Source of the DNA: Haloarcula sp. CBA1127
GTDB lineage: Archaea > Halobacteriota > Halobacteria > Halobacteriales > Haloarculaceae
DNA length: 64,000 bases
Reading direction: 5' to 3'
NCBI RefSeq assembly: GCF_001485575.1
Contig: NZ_BCNB01000006.1
Location: forward strand, 2,108,001-2,172,000
How positions within the stretch are numbered: the stretch's first letter is position 1; the number at the start of each line of letters is the position of its first letter. Below the pieces are notes generated by a model. That model was not told the DNA's origin, did no database searches, and worked only from the letters and a program-made list of their open reading frames with translations. Shown one piece after another: positions 34,874-43,997 of the stretch. A program made the translations under genes and the position numbers.

Positions 34874-36661
34874 ATGAGTAGCTGGCGGCTACTGTCCCGA
34901 CGTGCTGTCGAACAGGTACGGTCGGACCTCCGGGACGACCCGTATCTCCGCTACGTGCTCCTGCTGTCGGCTGTTATGGTCGGATTCTGGTTCTGGCACC
35001 GCATCCCGAACTTCGCGACCCGCGACGAGTACAGCCGCTTGCTCGACGCGATGGTCGTCTACGGGTCGGTCCTCGAAGAACCGACTTTCGAGGGACTCAA
35101 GGCCGGTATCGAGTGGGGTCGGGCCCCCTTCGGTGCGACGCTGTACCTCTATGCGCTGGCTATCCTCCCCGTCGTGCTCGTCGCGGCTATCACTGGAGAT
35201 CTGGACGCGTTCACGACTATCGCCTTCCCCAGCTGGGAGTTCGGCCACTACGAGGTCTGGGCCGCCACGCCCGAGTGGATCTGGACCTGGAGTCTCGTCT
35301 CCATCCGGCTGACCAACGTCATAGCCGCGCTCTGTGCCGTCTACCTCACGTACCGCCTCGGCGTCGCTATCGAGGGCCGCAACGCTGGCCGGCTCTCGGC
35401 TGTCGTGCTCTCACTGACCTTCGGCTTCCTCACCATCTCGAAGGAGGCCGGCGAGGACATGCCGGCGCTGGTGTTCGTCCTCCTCGCGCTGTATCTGCTT
35501 GTCAGGTACGTCCAGACGGACGACGGAACGCTGTTTCTGGCGGCGAGCGCCGCCGGCGGCGTCGCCATCGCGTTCAAACTGACGGCCGCGCCGGTCATCC
35601 TGCTTATCGGCGTTGCCTTCCTGCTGCGTGCCCATGCTGCCGACGCACCGCTGACGGAGACGCTGTACCGGCCGAAGCTCCTCCTGAGCGGCGCTTTGTT
35701 TGGGTTCGCTATGATCGTGCTCGGGTTCCCCACCGCGCTCGTGGCGGGGCCCGAACCGTTTATTGAGCGCGTGTTCGGCGGCTCGACCTCGCGAATGAGC
35801 CACCCGACAGGTCCCGACGCCCCGATGTGGTGGTGGTTCCTCCGAGGCTACTTCAGCGCGCTGGGACTGCCGCTGGTTACCGCGGCCGCCGCCAGTGTCG
35901 TGGCAACCGTCGCCACGTTGCGCGACCGCGGTTCCGCCTTCCACGGCACCGTCCTCATTCTGACCGGCCTGACGGCCTACGTTGCGATGTTCTCCCAGTG
36001 GCACGACTTCCGGGTGCACCACCTCATACCGACGTTCCCGCTCATCGCTTTGCTCGTCGGGGGGCGACTGGTGGACCTCCGCGAGCGCTCGTCATCGCTG
36101 GCACGACCGGTGATGGCTGTTCTGTTGGTAACGACGGCTGTCTACGCCGGTATCGGGACGGCGCAGTTCGCGTCAATGCCCCGCGACGAGGCGACGGCGT
36201 GGCTCGAAGAGCACGGCGAGGAGGGCGACGTGGTGGAGACGTATCGCGTCCACATTCAGGACACCGCCGTCCCGCACTCGCTGACCGCCAGACACGTCGC
36301 CGGCCAGGACCCGGAGGCGGAGGAAGCGATGGCGTGCCCGCGATACATTCAGGTCGGGTATCGGGACCTGCTGTACCTCAAGGAAGATACCTACTACCGA
36401 AACGGTGACGCACAGGCCGTCTACCTCCGGACCCTCCTGAACGAGGAGTCCAACTACCGAATCGTCGCGGAGTTCGGGGAGCGGCCGCCGAACTTCGTGC
36501 CCCAGCGACCGACCCCCGGCTCGTTCACCGACCTGCTCCGGCTCGGCGTCGTCCCGCACACGGACCAGTTCGCCGATGAGCAGGAACTCGCGGCGAACCA
36601 GTACACCCTTATTCTGGAACGTGACGGTGAGTGCGACACGAGCCGTCACCCGCCGTTCTGA
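34874..36661 (+). CDS. GT-C glycosyltransferase, ArnT/PMT (GT39)-like
   Basis: This 595-residue membrane glycosyltransferase uses a lipid-phosphate sugar donor in known families. The first extracytoplasmic loop has NFATRDEYSRLLDAM, where the Asp-Glu pair occupies the catalytic position of GT39/ArnT enzymes. About ten transmembrane segments follow to residue 440. A soluble C-terminal domain (about 440-595) carries ERPPNFVPQRPTPGSFTDLL. CCTTTTCAAC about 25 bases before the ATG is TATA-like. The acceptor is unknown; S-layer or other surface glycoproteins are likely given the neighbours. Confidence 0.8.
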   Translation: MSSWRLLSRRAVEQVRSDLRDDPYLRYVLLLSAVMVGFWFWHRIPNFATRDEYSRLLDAMVVYGSVLEEPTFEGLKAGIEWGRAPFGATLYLYALAILPVVLVAAITGDLDAFTTIAFPSWEFGHYEVWAATPEWIWTWSLVSIRLTNVIAALCAVYLTYRLGVAIEGRNAGRLSAVVLSLTFGFLTISKEAGEDMPALVFVLLALYLLVRYVQTDDGTLFLAASAAGGVAIAFKLTAAPVILLIGVAFLLRAHAADAPLTETLYRPKLLLSGALFGFAMIVLGFPTALVAGPEPFIERVFGGSTSRMSHPTGPDAPMWWWFLRGYFSALGLPLVTAAAASVVATVATLRDRGSAFHGTVLILTGLTAYVAMFSQWHDFRVHHLIPTFPLIALLVGGRLVDLRERSSSLARPVMAVLLVTTAVYAGIGTAQFASMPRDEATAWLEEHGEEGDVVETYRVHIQDTAVPHSLTARHVAGQDPEAEEAMACPRYIQVGYRDLLYLKEDTYYRNGDAQAVYLRTLLNEESNYRIVAEFGERPPNFVPQRPTPGSFTDLLRLGVVPHTDQFADEQELAANQYTLILERDGECDTSRHPPF

Positions 36662-36678
36662 TTGGGGCCGTCTCGGGG

Positions 36679-37701
36679 CTACTCCGTCGTCAGTGACGCG
36701 ACATCGAGCCGAACAGAAGGATACCAGCCCGCGAGCGACGGCAGGTAGATACTCATGAACCGGTCGACGAAGATGATGGGGATGATGACTTCCGCTGGGA
36801 TGCCCAGCGCGACGAACACCGCCGTCGCCGTCGCTTCGGTGACGCCGATGCCGCCGGGTGTCAGCGGCAGGAGCGTCACGGTGTACGCGACCAGCAGGTA
36901 CAGCGGCAACGCGACCAGCAGCTCGAACGCGACGCCGAAACTTCCCAGCAACAGGCCGACGCGGACACCGGGCGCAAGCACGAGGTCGACGGCCCAGCCG
37001 ACCGCGTAGCGGAGCCACACTGTCGGCTCGCTCGCGAGGGACCGAAACGTCGTCGTCGAGCTGTCGGTGAATTCGAGCAGGCCGTCGAGCCGCGCGGCGA
37101 GTCCCTCACCGACGCGAGGAATCCGGACTGCGATTCCGGACAGCCAACCGATGAGCAGGTCCAGATAGGTGAGGTTGAGGCCGCCAAACAGTATTGCGAG
37201 GCCGGCCGCGAAGTAGAGGCTTGTCGCCAGCGCCAGCAACACGAGGAGTTCGAGCCGGAGCAGTGGAACCGCCAGCACGAGCCCTGCGGTCGCCGCCACG
37301 CCGTAGTATAGCGCGAAGACGGCGGTGTGAAGCGCTGAGGCGGCTGCGGCGTCGCTATAGTCCATCCCGGTCTGACTCCGGAGAACGAACGGCGCGGCCA
37401 GCCGCCCGGAGAGCCGCGACGGGAGCAACTGATTGACGAAGTTCACGATGAGCGTCGTCCCGGCGGCGGTCCGGAATCGAACCGGTGTGAGCGGGGTAAT
37501 CACCGCGTGCCACGAGTAGGCCCGGCCACAGATGCCGAGAACGCTGACGGCGACGACCGCGAGCGCCGTTTCGGTCTCGACGCCGGCGAGCAGGTCGATT
37601 GCGCTCGCGATGTCGAACTGCGTGAGCAGCCACGAAAGCGCCGCGACGGCGAGTCCGTACTGGGCGACCGTGATCCCCAGATCACGAGCCCGGTTCGTCA
37701 C
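36679..37701 (-). CDS. Lysylphosphatidylglycerol synthase TM-domain family protein
   Basis: This membrane protein of 340 residues has about eight helices and belongs to the LPG_synthase_TM (UPF0104) group. Typical segments are LIVNFVNQLLPSRLSGRLAAPFVLR, with the N-x-x-P-x-R core, and LLPLTPGGIGVTEATATAVFVALG near the end. In bacteria the family includes flippase-like domains for aminoacyl lipids; in archaea members occur in glycan clusters and may move lipid-linked sugars. It is the last gene of a four-gene minus-strand unit, overlapping the deacetylase by four bases. Confidence 0.82.
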   Translation of the reverse strand: MTNRARDLGITVAQYGLAVAALSWLLTQFDIASAIDLLAGVETETALAVVAVSVLGICGRAYSWHAVITPLTPVRFRTAAGTTLIVNFVNQLLPSRLSGRLAAPFVLRSQTGMDYSDAAAASALHTAVFALYYGVAATAGLVLAVPLLRLELLVLLALATSLYFAAGLAILFGGLNLTYLDLLIGWLSGIAVRIPRVGEGLAARLDGLLEFTDSSTTTFRSLASEPTVWLRYAVGWAVDLVLAPGVRVGLLLGSFGVAFELLVALPLYLLVAYTVTLLPLTPGGIGVTEATATAVFVALGIPAEVIIPIIFVDRFMSIYLPSLAGWYPSVRLDVASLTTE

Positions 37702-38555
37702 AGAGTCTCGCCCCTGTGTAGCCGTGTCGCGGCCGTTTCACCATCCTCTAAAACAGCCCGTGCGGTCGTGAACTCGAAGTCCTGCTGCAGAATCCGCTCG
37801 ACGGCCCGTCGCATCCAGTCGCCGGTCCTGACGTACACCCGCGTCGGCACCCCTTCCACGGCCGGCAGATCGACCAGTTCCCACGGGTGGACGTACAACA
37901 TCGGCGTAATGCCCCGGCGGGCCAGCAGTTTCATGCCCAGAATCGTGTATCGTGGGCCGAAAAACCGGAGCCAGGTCCCGGTGAGGGGCAACTGCAGGCC
38001 GGGCATGACGCTCGCTGGGAACTCGGTAATGCTGTCCGGTGCGTCCGGGCGGACCGCCGTCGCTGGGACAGGTTCGTGAATGTCGTACTCGCCGCCGTAC
38101 CACCCCGGAATCGACCGGCTTGAGACGACGCTAGAGTCGTACGTGTATCCGATGTCGGAAAGCAGATCGAAGTGGTCGTCGGTGATGTCGAAGGCGGGTG
38201 CTCGGAACCCCGAGATCCGCTCGTTGGTGACTCGCTCCAGCACGTCTTTTGACTGTGACACCTCCCTTCGTTGCCCGTCGCTGTCGAGATCCGAGAGCAA
38301 CTGATGGGTGTGCGTATGCGAGGCGATTTCCAGACCCGCGTCAGCGAGTGCCCGCACGGCGTCGGGATGGGACTCGGCGACCGAGGAGACCACGAACGCG
38401 GTCGACGTCGCGTCGTACTTTGCGAGTGTCTCTCTGAAAAACCGGCCGCCGTCAAGGCCGACGCCGTCGCGGTCGGTCGTCCCCGACGCGCTCCGGTACG
38501 CCGGCGTCTGCGTAAACAGCTCGAAATCTATCGACAGCACCGCGCGGTTACTCAT
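37698..38555 (-). CDS. Polysaccharide deacetylase (NodB-like)
   Basis: This 285-residue NodB-fold protein is predicted to remove N-acetyl groups from a glycan. AVLSIDFELF carries the acidic residues of motif 1, IASHTHTHQLLSDL the metal-binding H-x-x-x-H region of motif 2, and ISGFRAPAFDITDDHF motif 3. The C-terminal LYVHPWELVD is typical of the DUF3473-bearing deacetylases found with exosortase loci in bacteria. No signal peptide is seen, so it may act on a cytoplasmic lipid-linked precursor. The ATG at 38555 overlaps the DUF2304 stop by eight bases; an upstream ATG at 38591 is less likely. Confidence 0.82.
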   Translation of the reverse strand: MSNRAVLSIDFELFTQTPAYRSASGTTDRDGVGLDGGRFFRETLAKYDATSTAFVVSSVAESHPDAVRALADAGLEIASHTHTHQLLSDLDSDGQRREVSQSKDVLERVTNERISGFRAPAFDITDDHFDLLSDIGYTYDSSVVSSRSIPGWYGGEYDIHEPVPATAVRPDAPDSITEFPASVMPGLQLPLTGTWLRFFGPRYTILGMKLLARRGITPMLYVHPWELVDLPAVEGVPTRVYVRTGDWMRRAVERILQQDFEFTTARAVLEDGETAATRLHRGETL

Positions 38556-38934
38556 CCTGTTTGTCCTCGGTCTGTAGCTGGTGTTCCTCAAGTTCGCTCC
38601 GGAGGAGACTCAGCTCCTCGTTCAGCCGCGACAGCCGGTCGTACATGTGCCCGATGCGGTTGAGCAGGTACGTCACCGCCACAAACAGCGTCAGGTTCGA
38701 GATGACGAGGATGGCCCGGGCTTTCCACTCCAGACCGAGCAGCCGCGCCACGACCTCGAACACGTTGGGGACGATAGCAACGACGATGAGTCCCGTGCCG
38801 AGCAGTAGCGACATCACGAACAGCTCCAGCGACTCGCGTTCGCTTCTGACGATGATAAATCCGTTCGCGAGGAACGCCAGCCCGACGACCAGCGACAGGA
38901 GGTTAACCAGTGAGTAGTCGAATCCAAAGACCAT
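38548..38934 (-). CDS. DUF2304 family membrane protein
   Basis: This 128-residue protein has three transmembrane helices (about 7-25, 38-57 and 75-93) and a C-terminal coiled coil (YDRLSRLNEELSLLRSELEEHQLQ). The arrangement matches DUF2304, small membrane proteins usually found beside GT2 dolichol-phosphate-mannose-synthase-like enzymes. It lies two bases after the GT2 stop and overlaps the deacetylase, so it is part of a tightly packed unit. A scaffold or flippase-partner role is likely but unproven. Confidence 0.8.
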   Translation of the reverse strand: MVFGFDYSLVNLLSLVVGLAFLANGFIIVRSERESLELFVMSLLLGTGLIVVAIVPNVFEVVARLLGLEWKARAILVISNLTLFVAVTYLLNRIGHMYDRLSRLNEELSLLRSELEEHQLQTEDKQDE

Positions 38935-38936
38935 AG

Positions 38937-39611
38937 TTAGCGAAAGAGGAGGACGCGAAACACCGTGTCAGTCATCCGGAGCGGGTAGAGCACGAGCGTG
39001 TCGAGGCTGAACTGTGACTCGCCCTCGTCACGGATCGGCATTTCTATCGATACCTCTTCGATCCGCTGGCCGCGCTGGGCCGCATCAAGCGTCTGTTCGA
39101 CCGCCCAGTGGTTGTCCGAGCGGTGGAGGATGTCCTGTAGTGCCGACACACGGTAGACGCGGAAGCCGCTGGTCACATCGGTGATGTCGATGCCGCCGAG
39201 TTTCCGCACGACGGTCGTGAAGAACGTGATTCCAAGCCGCCTGATGAGCGGGTAGTCGTCGATGCTCTCGTTCAGGTAGCGGCTGCCGATGACCATGTCG
39301 GCGTCCTCGGCGTGGTCAAGCAGGGTCGGAATCTTCTCCGGGTCGTGTTGGCCGTCGGCGTCGACCTGCACGACGAAGTCGTAGCCGTGGCGGATTGCGT
39401 ACTGGTAGCCCGTCCTGACGGCCCCGCCAACGCCGGTGTTAAAGACGTGTGTGACGACGTGTGCGCCGTGCTCCCGAGCGATTGCCGCGGTGTCGTCCGA
39501 CGACCCGTCGTCGACGACGACGACCTCGTCGACGTAGCGGCTCGTTCCGTCGATCACCGACCCGATGGTGTTCGACTCGTTGTACGCGGGGATGACGGCG
39601 ACTGTTCGCAC
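38937..39611 (-). CDS. Family 2 glycosyltransferase, dolichyl-phosphate-sugar synthase-like
   Basis: This GT-A enzyme (224 residues from the GTG at 39611) resembles DPM1-type synthases that load a sugar from a nucleotide donor onto dolichyl phosphate. VAVIPAYNESNTIGSVID opens the fold, VVVDDGSSDDTAAIA and VQVDADGQHDPEKIP (DAD motif) bind nucleotide and metal, and DVTSGFRVYRVSAL is the acceptor-loop motif of the family. A start at ATG 39710 would add 33 Ser/Thr-rich residues. GTG was preferred because the family begins there and a TTCTAAG box lies about 30 bases upstream. It heads the unit with DUF2304, deacetylase and LPG-synthase-like genes. Confidence 0.82.
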   Translation of the reverse strand: MRTVAVIPAYNESNTIGSVIDGTSRYVDEVVVVDDGSSDDTAAIAREHGAHVVTHVFNTGVGGAVRTGYQYAIRHGYDFVVQVDADGQHDPEKIPTLLDHAEDADMVIGSRYLNESIDDYPLIRRLGITFFTTVVRKLGGIDITDVTSGFRVYRVSALQDILHRSDNHWAVEQTLDAAQRGQRIEEVSIEMPIRDEGESQFSLDTLVLYPLRMTDTVFRVLLFR

Positions 39612-39886
39612 TGGTGGAAACGCCGCTAGCAGCGAACTTAGAATTGTCGTTCTCTGGAATGGCTCACTCGTAGTCTGTGTGCCTGCCGTTGACCGCTCCG
39701 CTCGTTTCAAACCGGCTTCTGTGAGTTACAGCCGATGAGAAACCGACTAGTTGGGATGCCCTTGCTTCTCACGACCGAAGATATCGTGAGTGTCCACAAG
39801 ACCCGTTTTCAGAGGGACGCTCGTAACCAACATAAGTCATGATGAATAGGGCAAGAATGAAAACACACCGCGCGGTACGTACTGGC

Positions 39887-40309
39887 ATGAGTGTCGAGCA
39901 GGAGCAGACGGAACGGACCATCAGGTGTCTGGTGGCGAAAGTCGGACTCGACGGACACGACCGGGGCGCACACGTCATCGCACGGGCGCTCCGTGACGCT
40001 GGCTTTGAAGTGATTTACTCAGGGCTCCACCGAGCGCCTGACGAAGTCGTGCAGGCCGCCGTGCAGGAGGACGTGGACGTCGTCGGTATCTCCATCCTCT
40101 CCGGGGCGCACAACACGCTCGTCCCGAAAATTCTCGACGGGCTGAAGGAGTACGACGCGTTCGACGACCGGCTCATCCTCGTCGGCGGCATCGTCCCGGA
40201 CGACGACCAGGAGGAACTCCGCGGGCAGGGCGTCGACGAGATATTCGGCCCGGGCGCGTCCATGGAGGAGATGATCGACTACATCCACGAGAACGCGCCC
40301 GAGCGATGA
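39887..40309 (+). CDS. mcmA2: Methylmalonyl-CoA mutase, cobalamin-binding subunit
   Basis: This 140-residue protein is the separate B12-binding domain of methylmalonyl-CoA mutase, which interconverts methylmalonyl-CoA and succinyl-CoA in propionate and odd-chain metabolism. KVGLDGHDRGAHVIA contains the DxHxxG motif whose His coordinates cobalt, followed by VVGISILSGAHNTLVPKI and GGIVPDDD. The catalytic large subunit is not in the window. Upstream ATGs at 39839-39857 exist, but MSVEQEQTERTIRCLVAKVG is the usual beginning. It overlaps meaB by four bases. Confidence 0.92.
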   Translation: MSVEQEQTERTIRCLVAKVGLDGHDRGAHVIARALRDAGFEVIYSGLHRAPDEVVQAAVQEDVDVVGISILSGAHNTLVPKILDGLKEYDAFDDRLILVGGIVPDDDQEELRGQGVDEIFGPGASMEEMIDYIHENAPER

Positions 40310-41364
40310 GCGACCTCGTCGCTGACCTGCTTGCGGGCAAGCACAGCGCCCTCGCCAGAGTCATCACACTGATAGAGAACCGGTCGTCGGGGTACCGAGA
40401 GATAATCTCCGACCTCCATCAACACACCGGCACAGCCGACGTTATCGGCGTCACCGGCAGCCCCGGTGCGGGCAAGTCCACGCTGGTCGACAAGGTCGCA
40501 GCGACCTACCGCGAGCAGGGCCAGACCGTCGGCGTCATCGCTATCGACCCGTCCTCGCCGTTCTCCGGCGGCGCGGTGCTCGGCGACCGGATACGGATGG
40601 CCTCAAACGCCGGCGACATGGATATGTTCTTCCGGTCGATGTCTGCTCGTGGCTCCCTCGGTGGGCTGTCGACGGCGACGACCGACGCCGTGACCGCGCT
40701 GGACGCGTTCGGCAAGGACAAAATCATCGTCGAGACAGTCGGCGCCGGGCAAAACGAAGTCGACATCGTCCGCACCGCCGATACCGTCGCCGTGCTCGTG
40801 CCGCCGGGGAGCGGCGACGACGTCCAGATGCTCAAGGCCGGCATCCTCGAAATCGGTGACGTGTTCGTGGTCAACAAGGCCGACCTCGATGGGGCCGACC
40901 GGACCGTCCAGCAACTCCGGGAGATGCTACAGGGACAGAGTGGACGCCCGGACTCCGGCCATCACGGCGCGACCGAACTCGTCGGTGACCATGGTGACAC
41001 GTCCACCGATGACGCCGACGATGAGGCAGATGAGTCGGAGACGTGGAATCCGCCCATCGTTGAGACAGTCGCCAATCGGGGCGAGGGTGTCGAGGACTTC
41101 TTGGACGCGCTTGCCAACCACGGCGCGTATCTGGACCGAACCGGCCGTCGAGAGGGGCAAGCCCGAGAGCGATTCGCCGCCGAGATTCGAACCCTGCTTC
41201 GGGAGGACGCCAACGAACTACTGGTCGACGAGCTTGACCGCCGCGGCGGCATCGAACAGTACGTCGACGCCGTCATCGAGCGCCACACTGACCCGTACAC
41301 GGTCGTCGACGAGGTGCTCGAACCGCTCCGAGAGTGTCTCGACGAGCCTCGCAACGGGAACTAG
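40306..41364 (+). CDS. meaB: MeaB/ArgK-type GTPase, methylmalonyl-CoA mutase chaperone
   Basis: This 352-residue G3E GTPase protects and reloads methylmalonyl-CoA mutase with adenosylcobalamin. The P-loop is GVTGSPGAGKSTLVDKV, followed by VIAIDPSSPFSGGAVLGDRIRM (switch and base-contact segment), ETVGAGQNEVDIVRTADT (switch II) and VNKADLDGAD (NKxD specificity). An acidic insert of about 45 residues (about 210-255) is a halophile-style addition. Translational coupling to the mutase B12 subunit (ATGA overlap) confirms the role. Confidence 0.93.
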   Translation: MSDLVADLLAGKHSALARVITLIENRSSGYREIISDLHQHTGTADVIGVTGSPGAGKSTLVDKVAATYREQGQTVGVIAIDPSSPFSGGAVLGDRIRMASNAGDMDMFFRSMSARGSLGGLSTATTDAVTALDAFGKDKIIVETVGAGQNEVDIVRTADTVAVLVPPGSGDDVQMLKAGILEIGDVFVVNKADLDGADRTVQQLREMLQGQSGRPDSGHHGATELVGDHGDTSTDDADDEADESETWNPPIVETVANRGEGVEDFLDALANHGAYLDRTGRREGQARERFAAEIRTLLREDANELLVDELDRRGGIEQYVDAVIERHTDPYTVVDEVLEPLRECLDEPRNGN

Positions 41365-41437
41365 GTTCGAGACTGCCCCGTCCGCGGAACCATGTCTGCC
41401 CGGACCGATAGCGACAGCTATCTGACGATCTTCCAGC

Positions 41438-41448
41438 ATGTATAACAT
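41438..41448 (+). promoter_or_regulatory. TATA-like box for the alpha/beta hydrolase
   Basis: TGTATAACATA is centred about 29 bases before the ATG at 41472 and fits a leaderless promoter. Confidence 0.55.
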
Positions 41449-41471
41449 ACTCCGGGCCCCAAGTCATCAGT

Positions 41472-42413
41472 ATGAAACTCCGCAAGGCGCTCGGTGCGGT
41501 CGTTGGTGCGGTCGGCGCGACAGCCGCTGCCAACCGCGTGCTGCAGTCGCGGGCCGGCGCGTTCGAACCGATGCTCGACGGGGAACAGGGGACGTACCGC
41601 TGGCGCGGGTTCGATATCGCGTACACTGAAGCTGGCGACCCGTCGGACCCGGACCTCGTGTTGTTCCACGGCATCAACGCCGCTGCCAGCAGCCACGAGT
41701 TCCACACGGTGTTCGACACGCTGGCGGAGGATTACCACGTCATCGCGCCGGACCTGCCGGGCTTCGGGCAGACGGACCGGCCGCCGCTGCTGTACTCGGC
41801 ATCGCTGTACACGGCCTTTGTACGGGATTTTATCGAGGACAACACCACCGACGCGACTGTCGTCGCGTCGTCGCTGACCGGGGCCTACGCCGCCAGCGCG
41901 GCACAGGAGGTCGACGTGAAGGAACTCGTCCTCATTTGCCCGACTGACAGTTCGATGGGGAATCGCACTGTCTGGCTCCGCTCGCTCCTGCGCGCCCCCG
42001 TCATCGGCGAGGCAATCTACAACCTCACCGTCTCGAAACCCTCCATCCGGCACTTCCACGCCGACCACGGCTACTACGACATGGACAATCTCACCGAGGA
42101 AGTCATCGACTACGAGTGGCAGAGCGGCCACCAGTCCGGCGCGCGCTTCGCGCCGGCGTCGTTCGTCTCCGGCTTCCTCGACCCGGAAGACGACCTCGGT
42201 GACGTACTGGCCAGCCTCGACGTGCCCGTGACGCTGGTCTGGGGGGAGGACGCCGACATCACGCCGCTGTCGAAGGGTCGTGACTTGGCCGAGCAGGCGG
42301 ACGCGATGCTCGTGGTGTTTGGCGATTCGCTGCTTCTGCCCCACGTCGAACACCCCGGTGAGTTCGTCGACGTGGTCCGCGACAGAGTGACCTCTGTAAC
42401 AGTCGAAAACTGA
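41472..42413 (+). CDS. Alpha/beta hydrolase
   Basis: This 313-residue protein has the alpha/beta-hydrolase fold. The oxyanion segment is LFHGINAAASSHEF and the nucleophile elbow VVASSLTGAYAAS. The elbow lacks the usual glycine two residues before the serine. WGEDADITPLSKG supplies the acid and LLPHVEHPGEF the histidine. The N-terminus (MKLRKALGAVVGAVGATAAANRVLQ) is a hydrophobic helix that may be a membrane anchor. Substrate unknown; esterase or haloalkane dehalogenase-like chemistry is possible. It ends two bases from the convergent DUF35 gene. Confidence 0.82.
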   Translation: MKLRKALGAVVGAVGATAAANRVLQSRAGAFEPMLDGEQGTYRWRGFDIAYTEAGDPSDPDLVLFHGINAAASSHEFHTVFDTLAEDYHVIAPDLPGFGQTDRPPLLYSASLYTAFVRDFIEDNTTDATVVASSLTGAYAASAAQEVDVKELVLICPTDSSMGNRTVWLRSLLRAPVIGEAIYNLTVSKPSIRHFHADHGYYDMDNLTEEVIDYEWQSGHQSGARFAPASFVSGFLDPEDDLGDVLASLDVPVTLVWGEDADITPLSKGRDLAEQADAMLVVFGDSLLLPHVEHPGEFVDVVRDRVTSVTVEN

Positions 42414-42415
42414 GC

Positions 42416-42802
42416 CTAGCGCGGTCGGAACACGACCGCTCTCTCGCCGGTCGTCACGCGTTCGCCGACATCGATGCCGACCACGTCGCCGGTGGCAACG
42501 TCTTCTGGGTCCACATCACGGACGAGTCCGGTGACCGAAACCGGTCCGAAGTCAGCGATGGCGGTGACGTAGGGCGCGTCGTCTTCGAACTGCGGCGTCG
42601 GGACGGTAATCGTCGTGTGGCTCGCGATTTCGCCGGACTCCGGCAGGCCTACCTCCGAGAGGTCCTGGTCGTGACAGCGCGGGCACACCCGCCGGGGCGG
42701 CAACCAGCCGTGGCCGTTCGAACATTCGAGGTAGTACCCGTCGTCCGATTCGATGCTGTCGAGCCACGCGTCGTACTCGCCGTCTTGTGCGGATTCAGTC
42801 AT
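42416..42802 (-). CDS. DUF35 (Zn-ribbon, OB-fold) protein paired with thiolase
   Basis: This 128-residue protein has an N-terminal zinc ribbon (LECSNGHGWLPPRRVCPRCHDQD) and a C-terminal OB fold (YVTAIADFGPVSVTGLVRDV). In archaea, DUF35 proteins bridge acetoacetyl-CoA thiolase and HMG-CoA synthase so that the intermediate is channelled into the mevalonate pathway. One zinc ligand appears to be His in place of Cys (C-x3-H). It overlaps the thiolase stop by four bases, which supports a stable complex. HMG-CoA synthase is not in the window. Confidence 0.88.
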   Translation of the reverse strand: MTESAQDGEYDAWLDSIESDDGYYLECSNGHGWLPPRRVCPRCHDQDLSEVGLPESGEIASHTTITVPTPQFEDDAPYVTAIADFGPVSVTGLVRDVDPEDVATGDVVGIDVGERVTTGERAVVFRPR

Positions 42803-43965
42803 TCTTGCACCTCCATGACGTGGACGGTCGTAGACGCGACTGTGCCGCCCGCGTTGTGTGCGACGCCGACGGTGCTGTCCGGCACGGCGTCGGCCCGCGG
42901 GTGTGATCCGTCAAGGAGCCAGGCGACCGTCGCCAACTGGGCAACGCCAGTCGCGCCGACCGGGTGACCCTTGGCTTTCAGCCCGCCCGAGAGATTAATC
43001 GGGCGGTCGCCGTCGCGGGTCGTCTCGCCGTTGCGCGCCGCGGCGATGCCCTCGCCGCGCTCGTAGAAGCCAAGCGACTCGATTGCGAACACTTCCGCGA
43101 TAGTGAAACAGTCGTGGACCTCGGCGAAGTCGACATCGTCGGGGCCGACGCCGGCGTCCTCGTATGCTTCCTCCGCAGCCTTGTCGGCGGCGGGTGTCTG
43201 TGCCAGATGCGGGCGGTCCTGCAGTGCGAGATTGTCACCGCCCTGGCCGGTCCCGGTGATGGCAACTGGGGCGTCTAGGTCGTGCTCCTCGGCGTAGGAC
43301 TCCGTGGTCAGGACAGCGGCCGCGGCCCCGTCAGTAATCGGACAGGAATCGTACAGGCCCAGCGGGGACGCAATCGTCGGGGCCTCGGTAGCGTCCTCGA
43401 CCGTGATCTCCTTTTGAATCTGTGCGTGTTCGTTGACCAGCGCGTGCTCGTGGTTCTTGACGGCGATGTGCGCGAGGTCCTCGTGGGAGCCGCCGTACTG
43501 GTCGAAGTACGACCGGGCCATCAGCGCGTAGGCCCCGGGGAAGGTCATCCCGGCGCGGACCTCGTAGAGGTCGTCAGCGGCGATGGCGAGCGCGTCCGTC
43601 GCCGCTGCCGTCCCAATGTTGGTCATCCGTTCCGCGCCGCCGACGACGACGACCTCCGCCTCGCCGTTCCGGATCGTCTTGACGGCTTCACGAACGGCCG
43701 TACCGGCGGATGCACAGGCCGCTTCGACACGGGTCGCCGGAACGTCCAGGCCAATGGCCTCGGCCATCAGCGGGCCCTGGTGGCCCTGGTGTTCCGCGAG
43801 CTCTCCCATGAAGTTGCCGTAATAGAGCGCCTCAGCGTCGTCCGGGTCGATGCCGGATTGCGATAGCGCTTCGAGTCCGGCCTCGGCGAACAGGTCTCGG
43901 CCGGTTCGCTCGGGGTGTTTCCCGAAATGTGTCACGCTGGCCCCGGCGATACGTGGGTCTGACAT
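42799..43965 (-). CDS. Thiolase family protein (acetyl-CoA C-acetyltransferase)
   Basis: This 388-residue thiolase is likely to condense acetyl-CoA units at the entry to isoprenoid lipid synthesis. The nucleophile Cys lies in VEAACASAGTAVREA (about residue 84). EVHDCFTIAEVFAI carries the His of the oxyanion hole, and GGLKAKGHPVGATGVAQ the base region. It is of the SCP-x-like archaeal type that works with DUF35. A TTTAAG box (minus strand, near 43992) lies 27 bases before the ATG, suggesting a leaderless message shared with the DUF35 gene. Confidence 0.9.
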   Translation of the reverse strand: MSDPRIAGASVTHFGKHPERTGRDLFAEAGLEALSQSGIDPDDAEALYYGNFMGELAEHQGHQGPLMAEAIGLDVPATRVEAACASAGTAVREAVKTIRNGEAEVVVVGGAERMTNIGTAAATDALAIAADDLYEVRAGMTFPGAYALMARSYFDQYGGSHEDLAHIAVKNHEHALVNEHAQIQKEITVEDATEAPTIASPLGLYDSCPITDGAAAAVLTTESYAEEHDLDAPVAITGTGQGGDNLALQDRPHLAQTPAADKAAEEAYEDAGVGPDDVDFAEVHDCFTIAEVFAIESLGFYERGEGIAAARNGETTRDGDRPINLSGGLKAKGHPVGATGVAQLATVAWLLDGSHPRADAVPDSTVGVAHNAGGTVASTTVHVMEVQE

Positions 43966-43987
43966 TATCTCCCAGTGTGCGCTGACG

Positions 43988-43997
43988 GCTTAAATGC
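43988..43997 (-). promoter_or_regulatory. TATA-like box for the thiolase-DUF35 unit
   Basis: On the minus strand CATTTAAGCC is centred about 27 bases upstream of the thiolase ATG. The rest of the intergenic stretch (to 44121) is AT-rich with further TATA-like elements (GCTATAAACG, AGTATATAGG) but no gene that I can support. Confidence 0.5.
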
